Shown here in pieces: positions 18,749 to 27,916 of a DNA stretch of 64,000 bases. The number at the start of each line of letters is the position of its first letter. Within the stretch, counting starts at the first letter, position 1. The stretch covers positions 26,109 through 90,108 of the forward strand of contig NZ_QNQP01000014.1 of assembly GCF_003316635.1 (NCBI RefSeq). The letters are read 5' to 3'. The notes beneath the pieces are model-generated. The model saw only the letters and a list, made by a program, of their open reading frames with translations. It was not told where the DNA came from and made no database searches. Made by a program: the position numbers and the translations under genes. The DNA comes from Roseovarius dicentrarchi. Lineage in GTDB: Bacteria > Pseudomonadota > Alphaproteobacteria > Rhodobacterales > Rhodobacteraceae.

Positions 18749-19072
18749 ATGAACCTGCCGCCCAAAGTGACCGACCGCGCGTTTGAACGCCTCAGTGAAA
18801 TTGGTGCCGGGGATCAGGGCCAGGCCCTGCGCGTCGCCGTCGAGGGCGGCGGCTGCTCGGGCTTTCAGTACGAGATCAAGCTGGACAATCCGGCAGGTGA
18901 CGATCTGGTGCTGGAAGGTCAGGGCCAGAAGGTGGTGATCGACGCGGTATCCCTGCCATTCCTGACCGGCGCCGTCATTGATTTCAGCGAAGAGCTGATC
19001 GGCGCGCGGTTCGTGATCGAGAATCCGAACGCCAGCAGCAGCTGCGGCTGCGGTACGTCTTTTTCGATGTAA
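18749..19072 (+). CDS. erpA: A-type iron-sulfur carrier (ErpA/IscA family)
   Basis: The 107-residue protein carries the three conserved cysteines of A-type carriers: Cys36 in GGGCSGFQYEI, and Cys99 and Cys101 in SSCGCGTSF. These pass [2Fe-2S]/[4Fe-4S] clusters to apoproteins. Three consecutive ATGs occur at 18743, 18746 and 18749; the last gives the best spacing (6 bases) from GGAG. The ErpA rather than IscA assignment rests on overall resemblance and on the absence of isc/suf neighbours. Likely clients in the window include the radical SAM protein and the ferredoxin-domain protein. Confidence 0.88.
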   Translation: MNLPPKVTDRAFERLSEIGAGDQGQALRVAVEGGGCSGFQYEIKLDNPAGDDLVLEGQGQKVVIDAVSLPFLTGAVIDFSEELIGARFVIENPNASSSCGCGTSFSM

Positions 19073-19107
19073 TATAATGCCTTACAGACCGATATTAATG
19101 CATCACA

Positions 19108-20016
19108 TTACTCTGCCGGGACCACTTTGCGCGCCGCGGGCGCCGGGAATGCCTGATCGAAAATCAGCCACGCCCCGGCTGTGATCACAAGCGCCGCGCC
19201 GAGGTACAGCGCCGCGCCCGGCACCTCGCCGAACACGGCGGCGCCAATGGCGACCATCCACAAGAACTGCAAGTTCATCAGCGGTGTGATCACATAGGCA
19301 GGCAGCGCCCGAAACGCCCCCACGAGCAGCCAACGCGCCGCGAATAACAGCGCCGAATAAAGGCACACCCAGCCCAGATCGCCCAGCCCCATCGGCGCCC
19401 AGACAAAGGGCAGCACGCAGGCCATGATCCCCGCCAGCGACAGATTGGGCCAGAACACCTGCGCCAAAAGATTGCCATCGCGCGTCCCGATATAGCGCGA
19501 CGCCATCATCGAAACGGTGCCCAGCATGACCGCGGCCAACGCCACCGCATGCCCCGCGCCAAGGCTGCTGATCCCGCCCGGCGCAAGGCACAGCAACCCG
19601 ACCAGCCCCAGCATCAGCGCGCCCCATGCCTGCAGGCGCACAGCCTCGCCCAGAACAGGGCCGGACAAAAGCGCGGTAAAGAGCGGTATCATCGCGATGA
19701 ACAGAAAAACCTCGGCAAAGGGCAGCAGGCGAAACGCATAGAAAAAGGCGGCCGCGCCCAGAACTGTCGCAATGCTGCGGACCGCCATGGCGCGTGGACA
19801 TGCCGTGCGCAAACCGCGTGGCGCCCCCCTCGCGCGATCCGCCAGCACCGCAAACAGCGCCACGATTCCACCAGACAGCGCAAACAGCTGCGGCGCGGCG
19901 TAGCTGGCCGCGAACATCTTGGTAATGGCATCGGCGCCGGATATCAGCGCCGTGTAGCCCACGGTCAGGCTGATCCCCGCCAGAATGGCAGCGCCGCCGG
20001 CGCGCAGGGCCGTCAT
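19108..20016 (-). CDS. EamA-family (DMT) permease, last gene of the repeat-protein group
   Basis: The 302-residue protein has about ten hydrophobic segments in two EamA halves: ILAGISLTVGYTALISGADA at the start, FFYAFRLLPFAEVFLFIAMI in the middle of the first half, and ALVITAGAWLIFDQAFP at the end. DMT permeases usually export small metabolites such as amino acids or purines. The ATG at 20016 overlaps the upstream stop by 4 bases (ATGA), so it is translationally coupled to the unknown 359-residue protein. This context makes export of a product connected with the repeat protein one possible role; substrate unknown. Confidence 0.85.
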   Translation of the reverse strand: MTALRAGGAAILAGISLTVGYTALISGADAITKMFAASYAAPQLFALSGGIVALFAVLADRARGAPRGLRTACPRAMAVRSIATVLGAAAFFYAFRLLPFAEVFLFIAMIPLFTALLSGPVLGEAVRLQAWGALMLGLVGLLCLAPGGISSLGAGHAVALAAVMLGTVSMMASRYIGTRDGNLLAQVFWPNLSLAGIMACVLPFVWAPMGLGDLGWVCLYSALLFAARWLLVGAFRALPAYVITPLMNLQFLWMVAIGAAVFGEVPGAALYLGAALVITAGAWLIFDQAFPAPAARKVVPAE

Positions 20017-21092
20017 GCGCGCACCGGCATGGCAGGGCGCAATCCGACACGGGCGAACCCCTCGAAAAACGCGCCGAATTGATCGGTCGATGCCTCTGCC
20101 GCGATCAGGGCCGCCTGCGCCTCGTCCGACAGCTGGCTGCACACATCGCCGCGCATCGCCTCCCAATCGGCGGAACGGCCCGCGCCCATCGAATAAATGC
20201 AATGCGACAGCTCGCGCAGCGGCGCAGAAGTAGGCCGGGTGCGCGCAAAGGTCAGCCGCCCGCCCGGCACATGATCGCCAAAACCGCCCTGCCCCGCGCG
20301 GGACATGAACCAGTTCAGCATCAGGTATTCGTGGTAGTCATCCGCCAGCCCGTCGGCATCATCCAGCGTAAAGGTGCGCACCTGCTGCGTCAGCCAGATT
20401 TCCCAAACCTGCGGCGGCACCTGCCCGGCAAAGCGCAGGGAAAGGCAGATTTCCGACAACAGATCGGCGTTGAAGTCCAGAAACGCCAGCGTGCCGGCAA
20501 ACATAAGGCTGGTCCGGGTCGCGGCGCAGATCGCCGGATCCTTGCGGCCATATTCGGACAGGTAGAACACGATATGCGTCAGCTCATACGCCGCCTTTTT
20601 ATTCGGCAGCGCAAAGGTTTGCGAACGGGCTGCAAAGCGGCGCAGCCGCGCATCCAGACCGTCATCATCGGGCAGCGGGTCAATGCCGCGGCGCGCGCAC
20701 AGGCGCCGCGCCTCGGCGCGTTGCAAATCCGAAAGCTCGGCTTCCGGCAAACCTTGCTGCGCGACCCATTCAGCCAATGCCGCCCCCTTGGTGCCGGGCA
20801 TCCCCAGATCCTCCAGATCCAGGCACAGCGACAACAAAAATCTGTAATATTGCGGAAAGAATTCCATCCGCTGTTCGATATCGTCGTAGAAAGCTGCGTA
20901 CACGTCAAGCGCGCCGGGCATCATCTCGGCGCCCGTCGATTCAAGAATGTTTAAAATCTCGGCGTTTTCCTTCAGCCAAAACACATCTTCTTGTGTGCGG
21001 CGCCCGCTTGCGAAGGTTTTGAGCAAGGCCGACTGGCGCGCGGCCTTGCTGTGTTGCCGGAACGGGACGTTGAGCTGGACGATGGTCGTCAT
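20013..21092 (-). CDS. Unknown 359-residue soluble protein in the repeat-protein group
   Basis: I do not recognise the family with confidence. The sequence is predicted largely helical, with no signal peptide and no membrane span. Notable segments are TQEDVFWLKENAEILNILES near the start, MEFFPQYYRFLLSLCLDLEDL, NKKAAYELTHIVFYLSEYG near residue 170, and DDADGLADDYHEYLMLNWFM. The ELTH-[IV]-x-F-Y-L-x-[DE]-x-G type motif reminds me of unassigned proteins in some actinobacterial biosynthetic clusters, but that is memory, not a search. The ATG at 21092 is chosen because GGAG lies 9 bases upstream; another ATG is at 21107. It is coupled to the downstream permease and lies 55 bases after the repeat-protein gene. 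Confidence 0.75.
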   Translation of the reverse strand: MTTIVQLNVPFRQHSKAARQSALLKTFASGRRTQEDVFWLKENAEILNILESTGAEMMPGALDVYAAFYDDIEQRMEFFPQYYRFLLSLCLDLEDLGMPGTKGAALAEWVAQQGLPEAELSDLQRAEARRLCARRGIDPLPDDDGLDARLRRFAARSQTFALPNKKAAYELTHIVFYLSEYGRKDPAICAATRTSLMFAGTLAFLDFNADLLSEICLSLRFAGQVPPQVWEIWLTQQVRTFTLDDADGLADDYHEYLMLNWFMSRAGQGGFGDHVPGGRLTFARTRPTSAPLRELSHCIYSMGAGRSADWEAMRGDVCSQLSDEAQAALIAAEASTDQFGAFFEGFARVGLRPAMPVRA

Positions 21093-21147
21093 GGTGGTGA
21101 TCTCCATTGGATGGGTCCGGGCCCAAGGCCCCGTTCAGGTGTCTGGC

Positions 21148-21558
21148 TTAGAGGCTGGACGTAAACATTTCGACAGCGTCGCCCTCGCGAGCCTCAAGTG
21201 CGGGTGCCAGCGACGAAGTGAATGCGCCGACCGCATCGCCCGATGTCGCGCGCGGTGCCAGCGATGAGGTGAACATCTGCACGGCATCGCCCGATGTGGC
21301 ATCAGCCGTAACCGATGGGCTAAGCGAGGAGGTGAACATCTCGACATTGTCGCCGGCGGACGCGTCAGCGCGGGCAGCGGGGCTGAGCGAGGATGTGAAC
21401 ATCTCAAGACCCTCACCCAGGCCGGCGTCGGCGGTGGCGACGGGGCCCAGCGACGATGTGAACGCGCCAGTTGCGGCGCCGTCATGCAGGCTCATCGCGC
21501 CGCTTGTGCGAGCGGCGTTGATTGCGATGGATGCTTCTACTTTGCGTTGTGCAGTCAT
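21148..21558 (-). CDS. Small protein with six FTSSL repeats
   Basis: The 136-residue product starts MTAQRKVEASIAINAARTSG, a short N-terminal part unlike the rest. It then consists of six repeats of 17-21 residues, each centred on [MA]FTSSL and usually followed by [SAG]P; between them lie Ala/Asp/Gly-rich spacers such as ARADASAGDNVE. The protein ends exactly on the sixth MFTSSL. The copies use different synonymous codons, so selection acts on the peptide. No Cys, no signal peptide, no membrane span. An in-frame ATG at 21630 would add 24 residues, but their codons look non-coding. It leads a probable operon with the unknown protein and the permease. It could be a multi-core peptide precursor, a repeat scaffold or a phosphorylation substrate. 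Confidence 0.75.
   Translation of the reverse strand: MTAQRKVEASIAINAARTSGAMSLHDGAATGAFTSSLGPVATADAGLGEGLEMFTSSLSPAARADASAGDNVEMFTSSLSPSVTADATSGDAVQMFTSSLAPRATSGDAVGAFTSSLAPALEAREGDAVEMFTSSL
21151..21462 (-). repeat. Six tandem FTSSL-encoding units
   Basis: The FTSSL codons lie at 21151-21165, 21208-21222, 21259-21273, 21322-21336, 21385-21399 and 21448-21462, spaced 57, 51, 63, 63 and 63 bases. DNA identity is low between copies (for example TTT ACG TCC AGC CTC against TTC ACT TCG TCG CTG), while the encoded core is identical. The repeat is therefore protein-level, not a recent DNA duplication. Confidence 0.85.
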
Positions 21559-21946
21559 TTTTGAAAATCCCCAGATGTTGTGTTGCAGATGCCTCAAAGC
21601 TTGCAGCAGATCCGTGTTCTGCCAAGACATTTTTCAACCTAAAGGAGAGTGCAGAAGGGATATCCACATCAACTTCGCCGTGTAAGCAGTGCAGTGGGAA
21701 ACCGAAAACATACTGGTAAAAAACTTATCCACAGCCTGCATTTACGGCGATTTTAACGCCGGGATTTCACATAATAGGACGAGGGCGACTGCAACTTTAG
21801 CGTGTATGTCGAGAATCATCTGCCCGCCGGTCCGGTAAATGGCGGCGATACTAGATATGCGATTCGCATCAACAGCCGCGCTTTGCTTGCCCCCGCCGCA
21901 TTGCTGGGCGATAGATGGCGCAGCCCTGCCGCAGCGAGGACCGCAC
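21559..21946. other. Intergenic region between repeat-protein gene and xthA, with one DnaA box
   Basis: This gene-free stretch separates two divergent transcripts and is AT-richer around 21640-21780. It contains a perfect TTATCCACA (21725-21733), the DnaA-box consensus, next to an A-rich run. No cluster of boxes accompanies it, so it is not called an origin. A promoter for the repeat-protein group is expected here, but no clear -35/-10 pair was identified. Confidence 0.45.
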
Positions 21947-22726
21947 ATGAAGATCGCATCATTCAACATCAACGGGATCAAAGCCCGCATAAATGCCCTG
22001 CCCGACTGGCTGGACGAGGCGCAGCCGGATGTCGCGCTGCTGCAAGAAATCAAGTCGGTGGACGAGGCTTTCCCGCGCGAGATTTTCGAGGATCGCGGAT
22101 ATACCGTCGAAACCCACGGTCAAAAGGGCTTTAACGGGGTGGCGATCCTGTCCAAGCTGCCGCTGGAGGATGTCACGCGCGGCCTGCCCGGTGACGAGAG
22201 TGACGAACAGGCCCGCTGGATCGAGGCGACGGTGATGGGCGACACGGCCATTCGCGTCTGCGGGTTGTACCTGCCCAATGGCAATCCGGCGCCGGGGCCG
22301 AAATACGATTACAAGCTGGCGTGGATGGACCGGATGCAGGCCCGCGCCGCCGAGCTGCTGACACTGGAAGAGCCGTTTCTGATGGCCGGCGATTACAACA
22401 TCATCCCCCAGGACGAGGACGCCAAGCGCCCCGAGGCATGGCAGGACGATGCGCTGGCCCGCCCCGAAAGCCGCGCCGCGTACCGCAGGATCCTGAACAT
22501 GGGCTTTACCGAGGCGTTCCGCGCGCGTCAAAACGGCCCCGGCCACTATACGTTCTGGGATTATCAGGCCGGCGCGTGGAATCGCAACGACGGGATCCGC
22601 ATTGACCATTTCCTGCTCAGCCCCGAATGTGCCGATCTGCTGGAGGATTGCCAGATCGACGCCGCGATTCGCGGCCGCGAGAAGCCCTCTGATCACGTTC
22701 CTATCTGGGTGCGCCTGCGCGCCTGA
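21947..22726 (+). CDS. xthA: Exodeoxyribonuclease III
   Basis: The 259-residue exonuclease/AP endonuclease of base-excision repair cleaves at abasic sites and degrades 3' ends. It has the endonuclease/exonuclease/phosphatase fold: MKIASFNINGIKARI, LLQEIKSVDE with the metal-binding Glu, GLYLPNGNP, MAGDYNIIPQDED with the catalytic Asp-Asn, and the C-terminal EKPSDHVPIWVRL with the Asp-His pair. The start follows GAGGA by about 7 bases. It is followed 24 bases later by an EamA permease in the same direction. Confidence 0.95.
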   Translation: MKIASFNINGIKARINALPDWLDEAQPDVALLQEIKSVDEAFPREIFEDRGYTVETHGQKGFNGVAILSKLPLEDVTRGLPGDESDEQARWIEATVMGDTAIRVCGLYLPNGNPAPGPKYDYKLAWMDRMQARAAELLTLEEPFLMAGDYNIIPQDEDAKRPEAWQDDALARPESRAAYRRILNMGFTEAFRARQNGPGHYTFWDYQAGAWNRNDGIRIDHFLLSPECADLLEDCQIDAAIRGREKPSDHVPIWVRLRA

Positions 22727-22750
22727 GGCTGACCCGGAAAGGGCAAACCC

Positions 22751-23644
22751 ATGGATAACCTGCGCGGCAGCGCGCTGATGGTTCTGGCAATGGCCGGATT
22801 CGCGCTGGAAGATTACTTTGTCAAACTGCTGTCGGTGCAGCTGCCGGTCGGGCAGATCCTGATGATGCTGGGCACATCGGGCTGTCTGGTCTTTGCCGTG
22901 TTTACCAAGATGGGCCGGGGCAAGCTGTTTACCCGCGTTCTGTGGACCCGCGCCGTCATGCTGCGCAATCTGGGCGAGATCATTGCCGCTGTCTGCTATG
23001 TCACCGCGCTGGCGCTGGCGGATCTGTCCACCGTGTCGGCGATCCTTCAGGCCACTCCTCTGGCGGTGACGATCGGCGCGGCGCTGTTCATGGGCGCGCA
23101 GGTTGGCTGGCGCCGCTGGTCGGCTATTCTGGTCGGTATGGCGGGCGTCATGATGATCGTGCGGCCCGGTCTGGACGCGTTCGACGCCTCATCCATCTTT
23201 GCCATCGTATCGGTCATTGGTCTGGCCATCCGCGATCTGGCAACGCGGGCAATCCCGCCGTCGGTGTCGTCCATCCAGCTGTCCTGCTACGCGTTCGGGA
23301 CCATGGTGCCGACGGGTGCGATCATGCTGCTGTTTCACGGCGATCTGACCCCGTTGGAGCCGGCCAACTGGGCGCATCTGTTCGGCGCGATGGTATTCGG
23401 CGTCGTCGCCTATTACTTCATCGTCGGCGCAATGCGTGTCGGCGAGGTCGCCGCTGTCACACCCTTTCGCTATGCCCGCCTGATTTTTGCGCTGATCCTG
23501 GGCATGACATTTCTGGGCGAGCGGCCCGATCTGTGGACGCTGGTTGGCGCGGCGATCATCATCGCCTCGGGCCTGTATACCCTGATCCGCGAGCAGCGTC
23601 TGGCGCGGGCGCATCGGCGGGCGCGGCCCGTCGGGCCGCTGTGA
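22751..23644 (+). CDS. EamA-family (DMT) permease
   Basis: The 297-residue protein has ten predicted membrane helices in two EamA repeats (GSALMVLAMAGFALEDYFVK at the start; GEVAAVTPFRYARLIFALIL and LVGAAIIIASGLYTLI at the end). It belongs to the drug/metabolite transporter superfamily. The FALEDYFVK opening and the cytoplasmic basic end (RLARAHRRARP) are typical of Rhodobacteraceae members, as I recall them. Substrate unknown. It probably shares a transcript with xthA. It is not closely similar to the EamA protein at 19108, so no recent duplication is indicated. Confidence 0.85.
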   Translation: MDNLRGSALMVLAMAGFALEDYFVKLLSVQLPVGQILMMLGTSGCLVFAVFTKMGRGKLFTRVLWTRAVMLRNLGEIIAAVCYVTALALADLSTVSAILQATPLAVTIGAALFMGAQVGWRRWSAILVGMAGVMMIVRPGLDAFDASSIFAIVSVIGLAIRDLATRAIPPSVSSIQLSCYAFGTMVPTGAIMLLFHGDLTPLEPANWAHLFGAMVFGVVAYYFIVGAMRVGEVAAVTPFRYARLIFALILGMTFLGERPDLWTLVGAAIIIASGLYTLIREQRLARAHRRARPVGPL

Positions 23645-23679
23645 TCGCGGCAATTCCATTCACCGCGCCGTTTTGATAA

Positions 23680-24993
<1,314 letters not shown>

Positions 24994-25030
24994 CACGGCA
25001 CGAATTCGGCCCAGCGTGGCCACCAGAACG

Positions 25031-25061
25031 AAAAAGAGGCGCGGCAAATCTGCCGCGCCTC
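25031..25061 (-). terminator. Rho-independent terminator, oriented for the leftward lipoprotein gene
   Basis: An 11-bp perfect stem (GAGGCGCGGCA / TGCCGCGCCTC, 25036-25061) has a 4-base loop. Read leftward, it is followed by a run of five T, the classical intrinsic terminator. Read rightward, it lies 42 bases after eno without a T-run, so it may act weakly in that direction too. Confidence 0.75.
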
Positions 25062-25101
25062 ATTCAATTCGCCGTCACCGCGAACGGTGGGGCGTTGCCT
25101 G

Positions 25102-25377
25102 TTACGGGCAAGGCGCCTCGTAGTAGGTGCCATCACCGCGCGAATACGCGCAAACCTTGCGGTTCTGGTTCTGCGCAACAACCGTACCAGCCGCCGCACC
25201 GCCCAGAGCAGAGATCAGGCGCCAGTTGCTGTTTGCGCCCAAGGCTTCGGCGGTCAGCAGACCGGCAGCCGCGCCGCCGGCAACGCCTGCAACGGTACGC
25301 TGGTTGGATGTCATGTTATCGCATGCAGACACGCCCAGGATGGCGGTGCAGGCCATTGCGGATATCCATGTTTTCAT
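25102..25377 (-). CDS. Small glycine-zipper lipoprotein
   Basis: The 91-residue precursor has a lipoprotein signal with lipobox VSAC (Cys19). A glycine/alanine-rich hydrophobic stretch follows (VAGVAGGAAAGLLTAEALG and ALGGAAAGTVVAQNQNRK), resembling glycine-zipper modules. It ends with KVCAYSRGDGTYYEAPCP, whose two Cys could form a disulfide in the periplasm. The ATG at 25377 has GGAGAT just upstream. It is a single gene with its own terminator. Possibly an envelope-stress or surface protein; function unknown. Confidence 0.75.
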   Translation of the reverse strand: MKTWISAMACTAILGVSACDNMTSNQRTVAGVAGGAAAGLLTAEALGANSNWRLISALGGAAAGTVVAQNQNRKVCAYSRGDGTYYEAPCP

Positions 25378-25641
25378 TCTGATCTCCAATTTCTATCTTT
25401 CACTGTCGCCAACGCGCGGCATCCCTCGTGGATGTGCCAATCTTGGAAGGCGCTCATCGTTGAACGCACCGATGCGGCGTTGGTTCCTTAACCTGACACG
25501 TGAAATTGAAAAAATGTTAAATAGTTTTCGTCCCGGCGAAACTTTGCCCGGATTGTCTGCGTGTATGCTTGTGCCCGACGCGACAGGGCAGCGGTCAAAG
25601 CTACAGGGCGCCCCGGTGGTGCCAGTGGTCAAAAGGGCGGA

Positions 25642-27243
25642 TCACCCACGGTTCGATTGTACGAAGGTTATGAGTTGCCGGGTCGATCCGTCCTTGCCGT
25701 TCAGCGGCGCAGTTCCATCCAGCACCGGCTGAAGCGCCTTGGCCAGTTCCTTGCCCAACTCGACCCCCCACTGGTCGAACGAATTGACGCCCAGAATCAC
25801 GCCCTCGACGAACACGCGGTGTTCATAGAGGGCAATGATCTGCCCCAGACGGTATGGCGACATCATGTCAAAGATCAGCGTTGTGGACGGGCGTGCGCCC
25901 GGAAACACCCGGTGGCGCGCCTGCCGCTCCAGTTCGGCGCCGCGATACCCCGCCTCGCGCATCAGGGCGCGCGCCGTTTCCAGATCGCGGCCCCGCATCA
26001 ATGCCTCGGACTGGGCCAGGCAGTTGGCCACCAGCAGCTCGTGGTGATGGGCCAGATCGTCCTCGTGGCCGCGCGCCGCAACCAGAAATTCGCAGGGGAT
26101 GACGGCGGTGCCCTGATGGATCAGCTGATAAAACGCATGCTGGCCGTTTGTGCCGGGCTCGCCCCACACCACCGGACCCGACGGATAGGCCAGGCTACGC
26201 CCGTCCATCGCCACACTCTTGCCGTTCGATTCCATCTCGAGCTGTTGCAGATACGCGGGCAATCGGCCCAGCCGCTGATCATAGGGCAGCACCGCACGCG
26301 TGGCGTGGCCGCAGGCGTGGCTGTGCCACAGACCGACCAGCGCCAGCATCAAGGGCATGTTTTCCGTCGGAGGCGCAGTGCGGAAATGGGTATCCATCGC
26401 CTCGGCGCCGCGCAGAAAATCAGTGAACCCGTCTGCGCCGATGGCGATCATCAGCGACAAACCTATCGGCCCCCAGATGGAATACCGCCCGCCAACCCAA
26501 TCCTCGAACCCGAAAACGCGGCTGGCATCAATGCCCCACTCCGCCGCCTTGTCCGCCTCACATGACAGCGCAACAAACTGTGCGCCGGGTGTATCGACGG
26601 CATCTTCCAGCCATCTAAAGGCCGTGGCGGCGTTGGTCATGGTTTCGGTGGTGGTAAAGGTTTTTGACGCGACCAGTATCAGCGTGCGCGCCGGGTCCAG
26701 CCGCGCCAGCGTGTCGGCAATATCGGCGCCGTCCACGTTGGAGACGAAATGACACCGCGGCCCGTCCGCATAAGGTGCCAGTGCCCGGACCGCCATTTCC
26801 GGTCCCAGATGCGAGCCGCCAATGCCGATATTGATCACATCCGTGAATGCCCCGCCTGCCCCGCGATACGCGCCGCTGCGCACCATCCCGGCAAAGGATT
26901 TCATCCGCGCCAAAGTCTCCATCACGCCGGGCATGACGTCCTTCCCGTCAACCATGATCGACCCGCCGGACAGGGTGCGCAGGGCGGTGTGCAGCACCGC
27001 GCGCCCTTCGGTTTCATTGATCGGCGCGCCGGTAAACATCGCCTCGCGCCGCTGGAATACGCCGCGCGCCTCGCTCAGCGCGATCAGGGCGGCGCGCGCC
27101 TGTGCGTCTATCGTCGTCTTGGAATAATCCAGCAGCAGCCCGTTGGCCTGAACGGAAAAATCCGCCGCCCGTCCCGCGCCAAAAAGCGGCGCAATGCCCT
27201 TGGCCCGTGCCTTTTCGGCCATTGCTTTCAAATCGCGCCACAC
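25642..27243 (-). CDS. pgi: Glucose-6-phosphate isomerase
   Basis: Pgi interconverts glucose-6-phosphate and fructose-6-phosphate. Marks are the DYSKTTIDAQ region, IGIGGSHLGPEMAVRAL, the VASKTFTTTETMTNA phosphate loop, FGFEDWVGGRYSIWGPIGL and the C-terminal GVNSFDQWGVELGKELAK. I chose GTG at 27243, right after the pgl stop, because it gives an opening Met-Trp-x-x-Leu as in relatives, for 533 residues. In-frame ATGs further up, such as 27270, would overlap pgl. It is third in zwf-pgl-pgi, which feeds hexose into the 6-phosphogluconate routes. Confidence 0.93.
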   Translation of the reverse strand: MWRDLKAMAEKARAKGIAPLFGAGRAADFSVQANGLLLDYSKTTIDAQARAALIALSEARGVFQRREAMFTGAPINETEGRAVLHTALRTLSGGSIMVDGKDVMPGVMETLARMKSFAGMVRSGAYRGAGGAFTDVINIGIGGSHLGPEMAVRALAPYADGPRCHFVSNVDGADIADTLARLDPARTLILVASKTFTTTETMTNAATAFRWLEDAVDTPGAQFVALSCEADKAAEWGIDASRVFGFEDWVGGRYSIWGPIGLSLMIAIGADGFTDFLRGAEAMDTHFRTAPPTENMPLMLALVGLWHSHACGHATRAVLPYDQRLGRLPAYLQQLEMESNGKSVAMDGRSLAYPSGPVVWGEPGTNGQHAFYQLIHQGTAVIPCEFLVAARGHEDDLAHHHELLVANCLAQSEALMRGRDLETARALMREAGYRGAELERQARHRVFPGARPSTTLIFDMMSPYRLGQIIALYEHRVFVEGVILGVNSFDQWGVELGKELAKALQPVLDGTAPLNGKDGSTRQLITFVQSNRG

Positions 27244-27244
27244 A

Positions 27245-27916
27245 TCAGGGCGCCCAATGCACGGTGGCATCGTCCAGCAGTGCGGCAATCGGCGCGATCA
27301 GCGCATCCTGCCCGCGCGCCCGCTCCAGCGCATCGCGCTTTTCCGCGCCGGTGATGACGACATGCAGGTGCATCGCGGATTTCAGCACATGCGCCGCCAA
27401 CGTGATGCGCGGCTCAGGCTCGCCGTCGATCCGCATGGGCAGGACCAGCGGCGCATCATGCGCCAGCGCCGCCTCCAGCCCCGGCGCGCGCGGAAACAGC
27501 GAGGCGGTGTGCATATCCGCGCCCATGCCGACCAAGGCCACATCAATCGGCAGGCGCGGCGCCAGATCGGCGGCCAGCTGCGGCGCCGCCTCCTCCGGCG
27601 TCACATCATCCATATACAGCGACAAAAGCGTGGCGGTCGCCGCCCGCTCGCAAATCAGATGCTTGGCAATCAGGCCCGCGTTCGAGCGGATATGCGCCTG
27701 CGGGCGCCAGCGTTCGTCACTGGGCAGCACATCGACCCGGTCCCATTCCAGCCGCGCGCCGCACAGCGTGTCAAAGATCGGCCCCGGTGTGGTCCCGCCC
27801 GGCACCACAAGCAAGGCGCGCTCGCGTTGGCGCAAGGCTGCGTTCAGCTGGCCCGACAGGACATCGGCAATGCCCATCGCCATGAATTCGGCATCGGGGT
27901 ATTCTTCGAAAATCAT
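27245..27916 (-). CDS. pgl: 6-Phosphogluconolactonase
   Basis: The 223-residue cytoplasmic enzyme hydrolyses 6-phosphogluconolactone, the product of Zwf. Family features are LLVVPGGTTPGPIFDTL near residue 37, the VDVLPSDERWRPQAHIRSN segment (the usual DERxVP-like site) and ALVGMGADMHTASLFPRAPGLEAAL. Its ATG overlaps the zwf stop by 4 bases and its stop touches the pgi start, so the three proteins are probably translated in a coupled way. Confidence 0.93.
   Translation of the reverse strand: MIFEEYPDAEFMAMGIADVLSGQLNAALRQRERALLVVPGGTTPGPIFDTLCGARLEWDRVDVLPSDERWRPQAHIRSNAGLIAKHLICERAATATLLSLYMDDVTPEEAAPQLAADLAPRLPIDVALVGMGADMHTASLFPRAPGLEAALAHDAPLVLPMRIDGEPEPRITLAAHVLKSAMHLHVVITGAEKRDALERARGQDALIAPIAALLDDATVHWAP

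Noticed and set aside
19103..20050. Alternative leftward frame over the EamA permease
   Set aside because: It is Gly/Arg/Cys-rich with no hydrophobic segments; the frame ending at 19108 has the expected ten helices and is coupled to its neighbour.
21148..21558. CRISPR array or DNA-level tandem repeat
   Set aside because: The repeats are conserved as protein, not as DNA, with uneven spacing. No CRISPR-like direct repeats were seen elsewhere in the window either.
21559..21946. Replication origin
   Set aside because: Only one perfect DnaA box, no cluster, and no dnaA, parAB, hemE or gidA genes nearby.
25390..25641. 6S RNA or another structured RNA between the lipoprotein and pgi genes
   Set aside because: No long bubble-containing hairpin or known core could be traced by eye; more likely the promoter region of the small lipoprotein gene.
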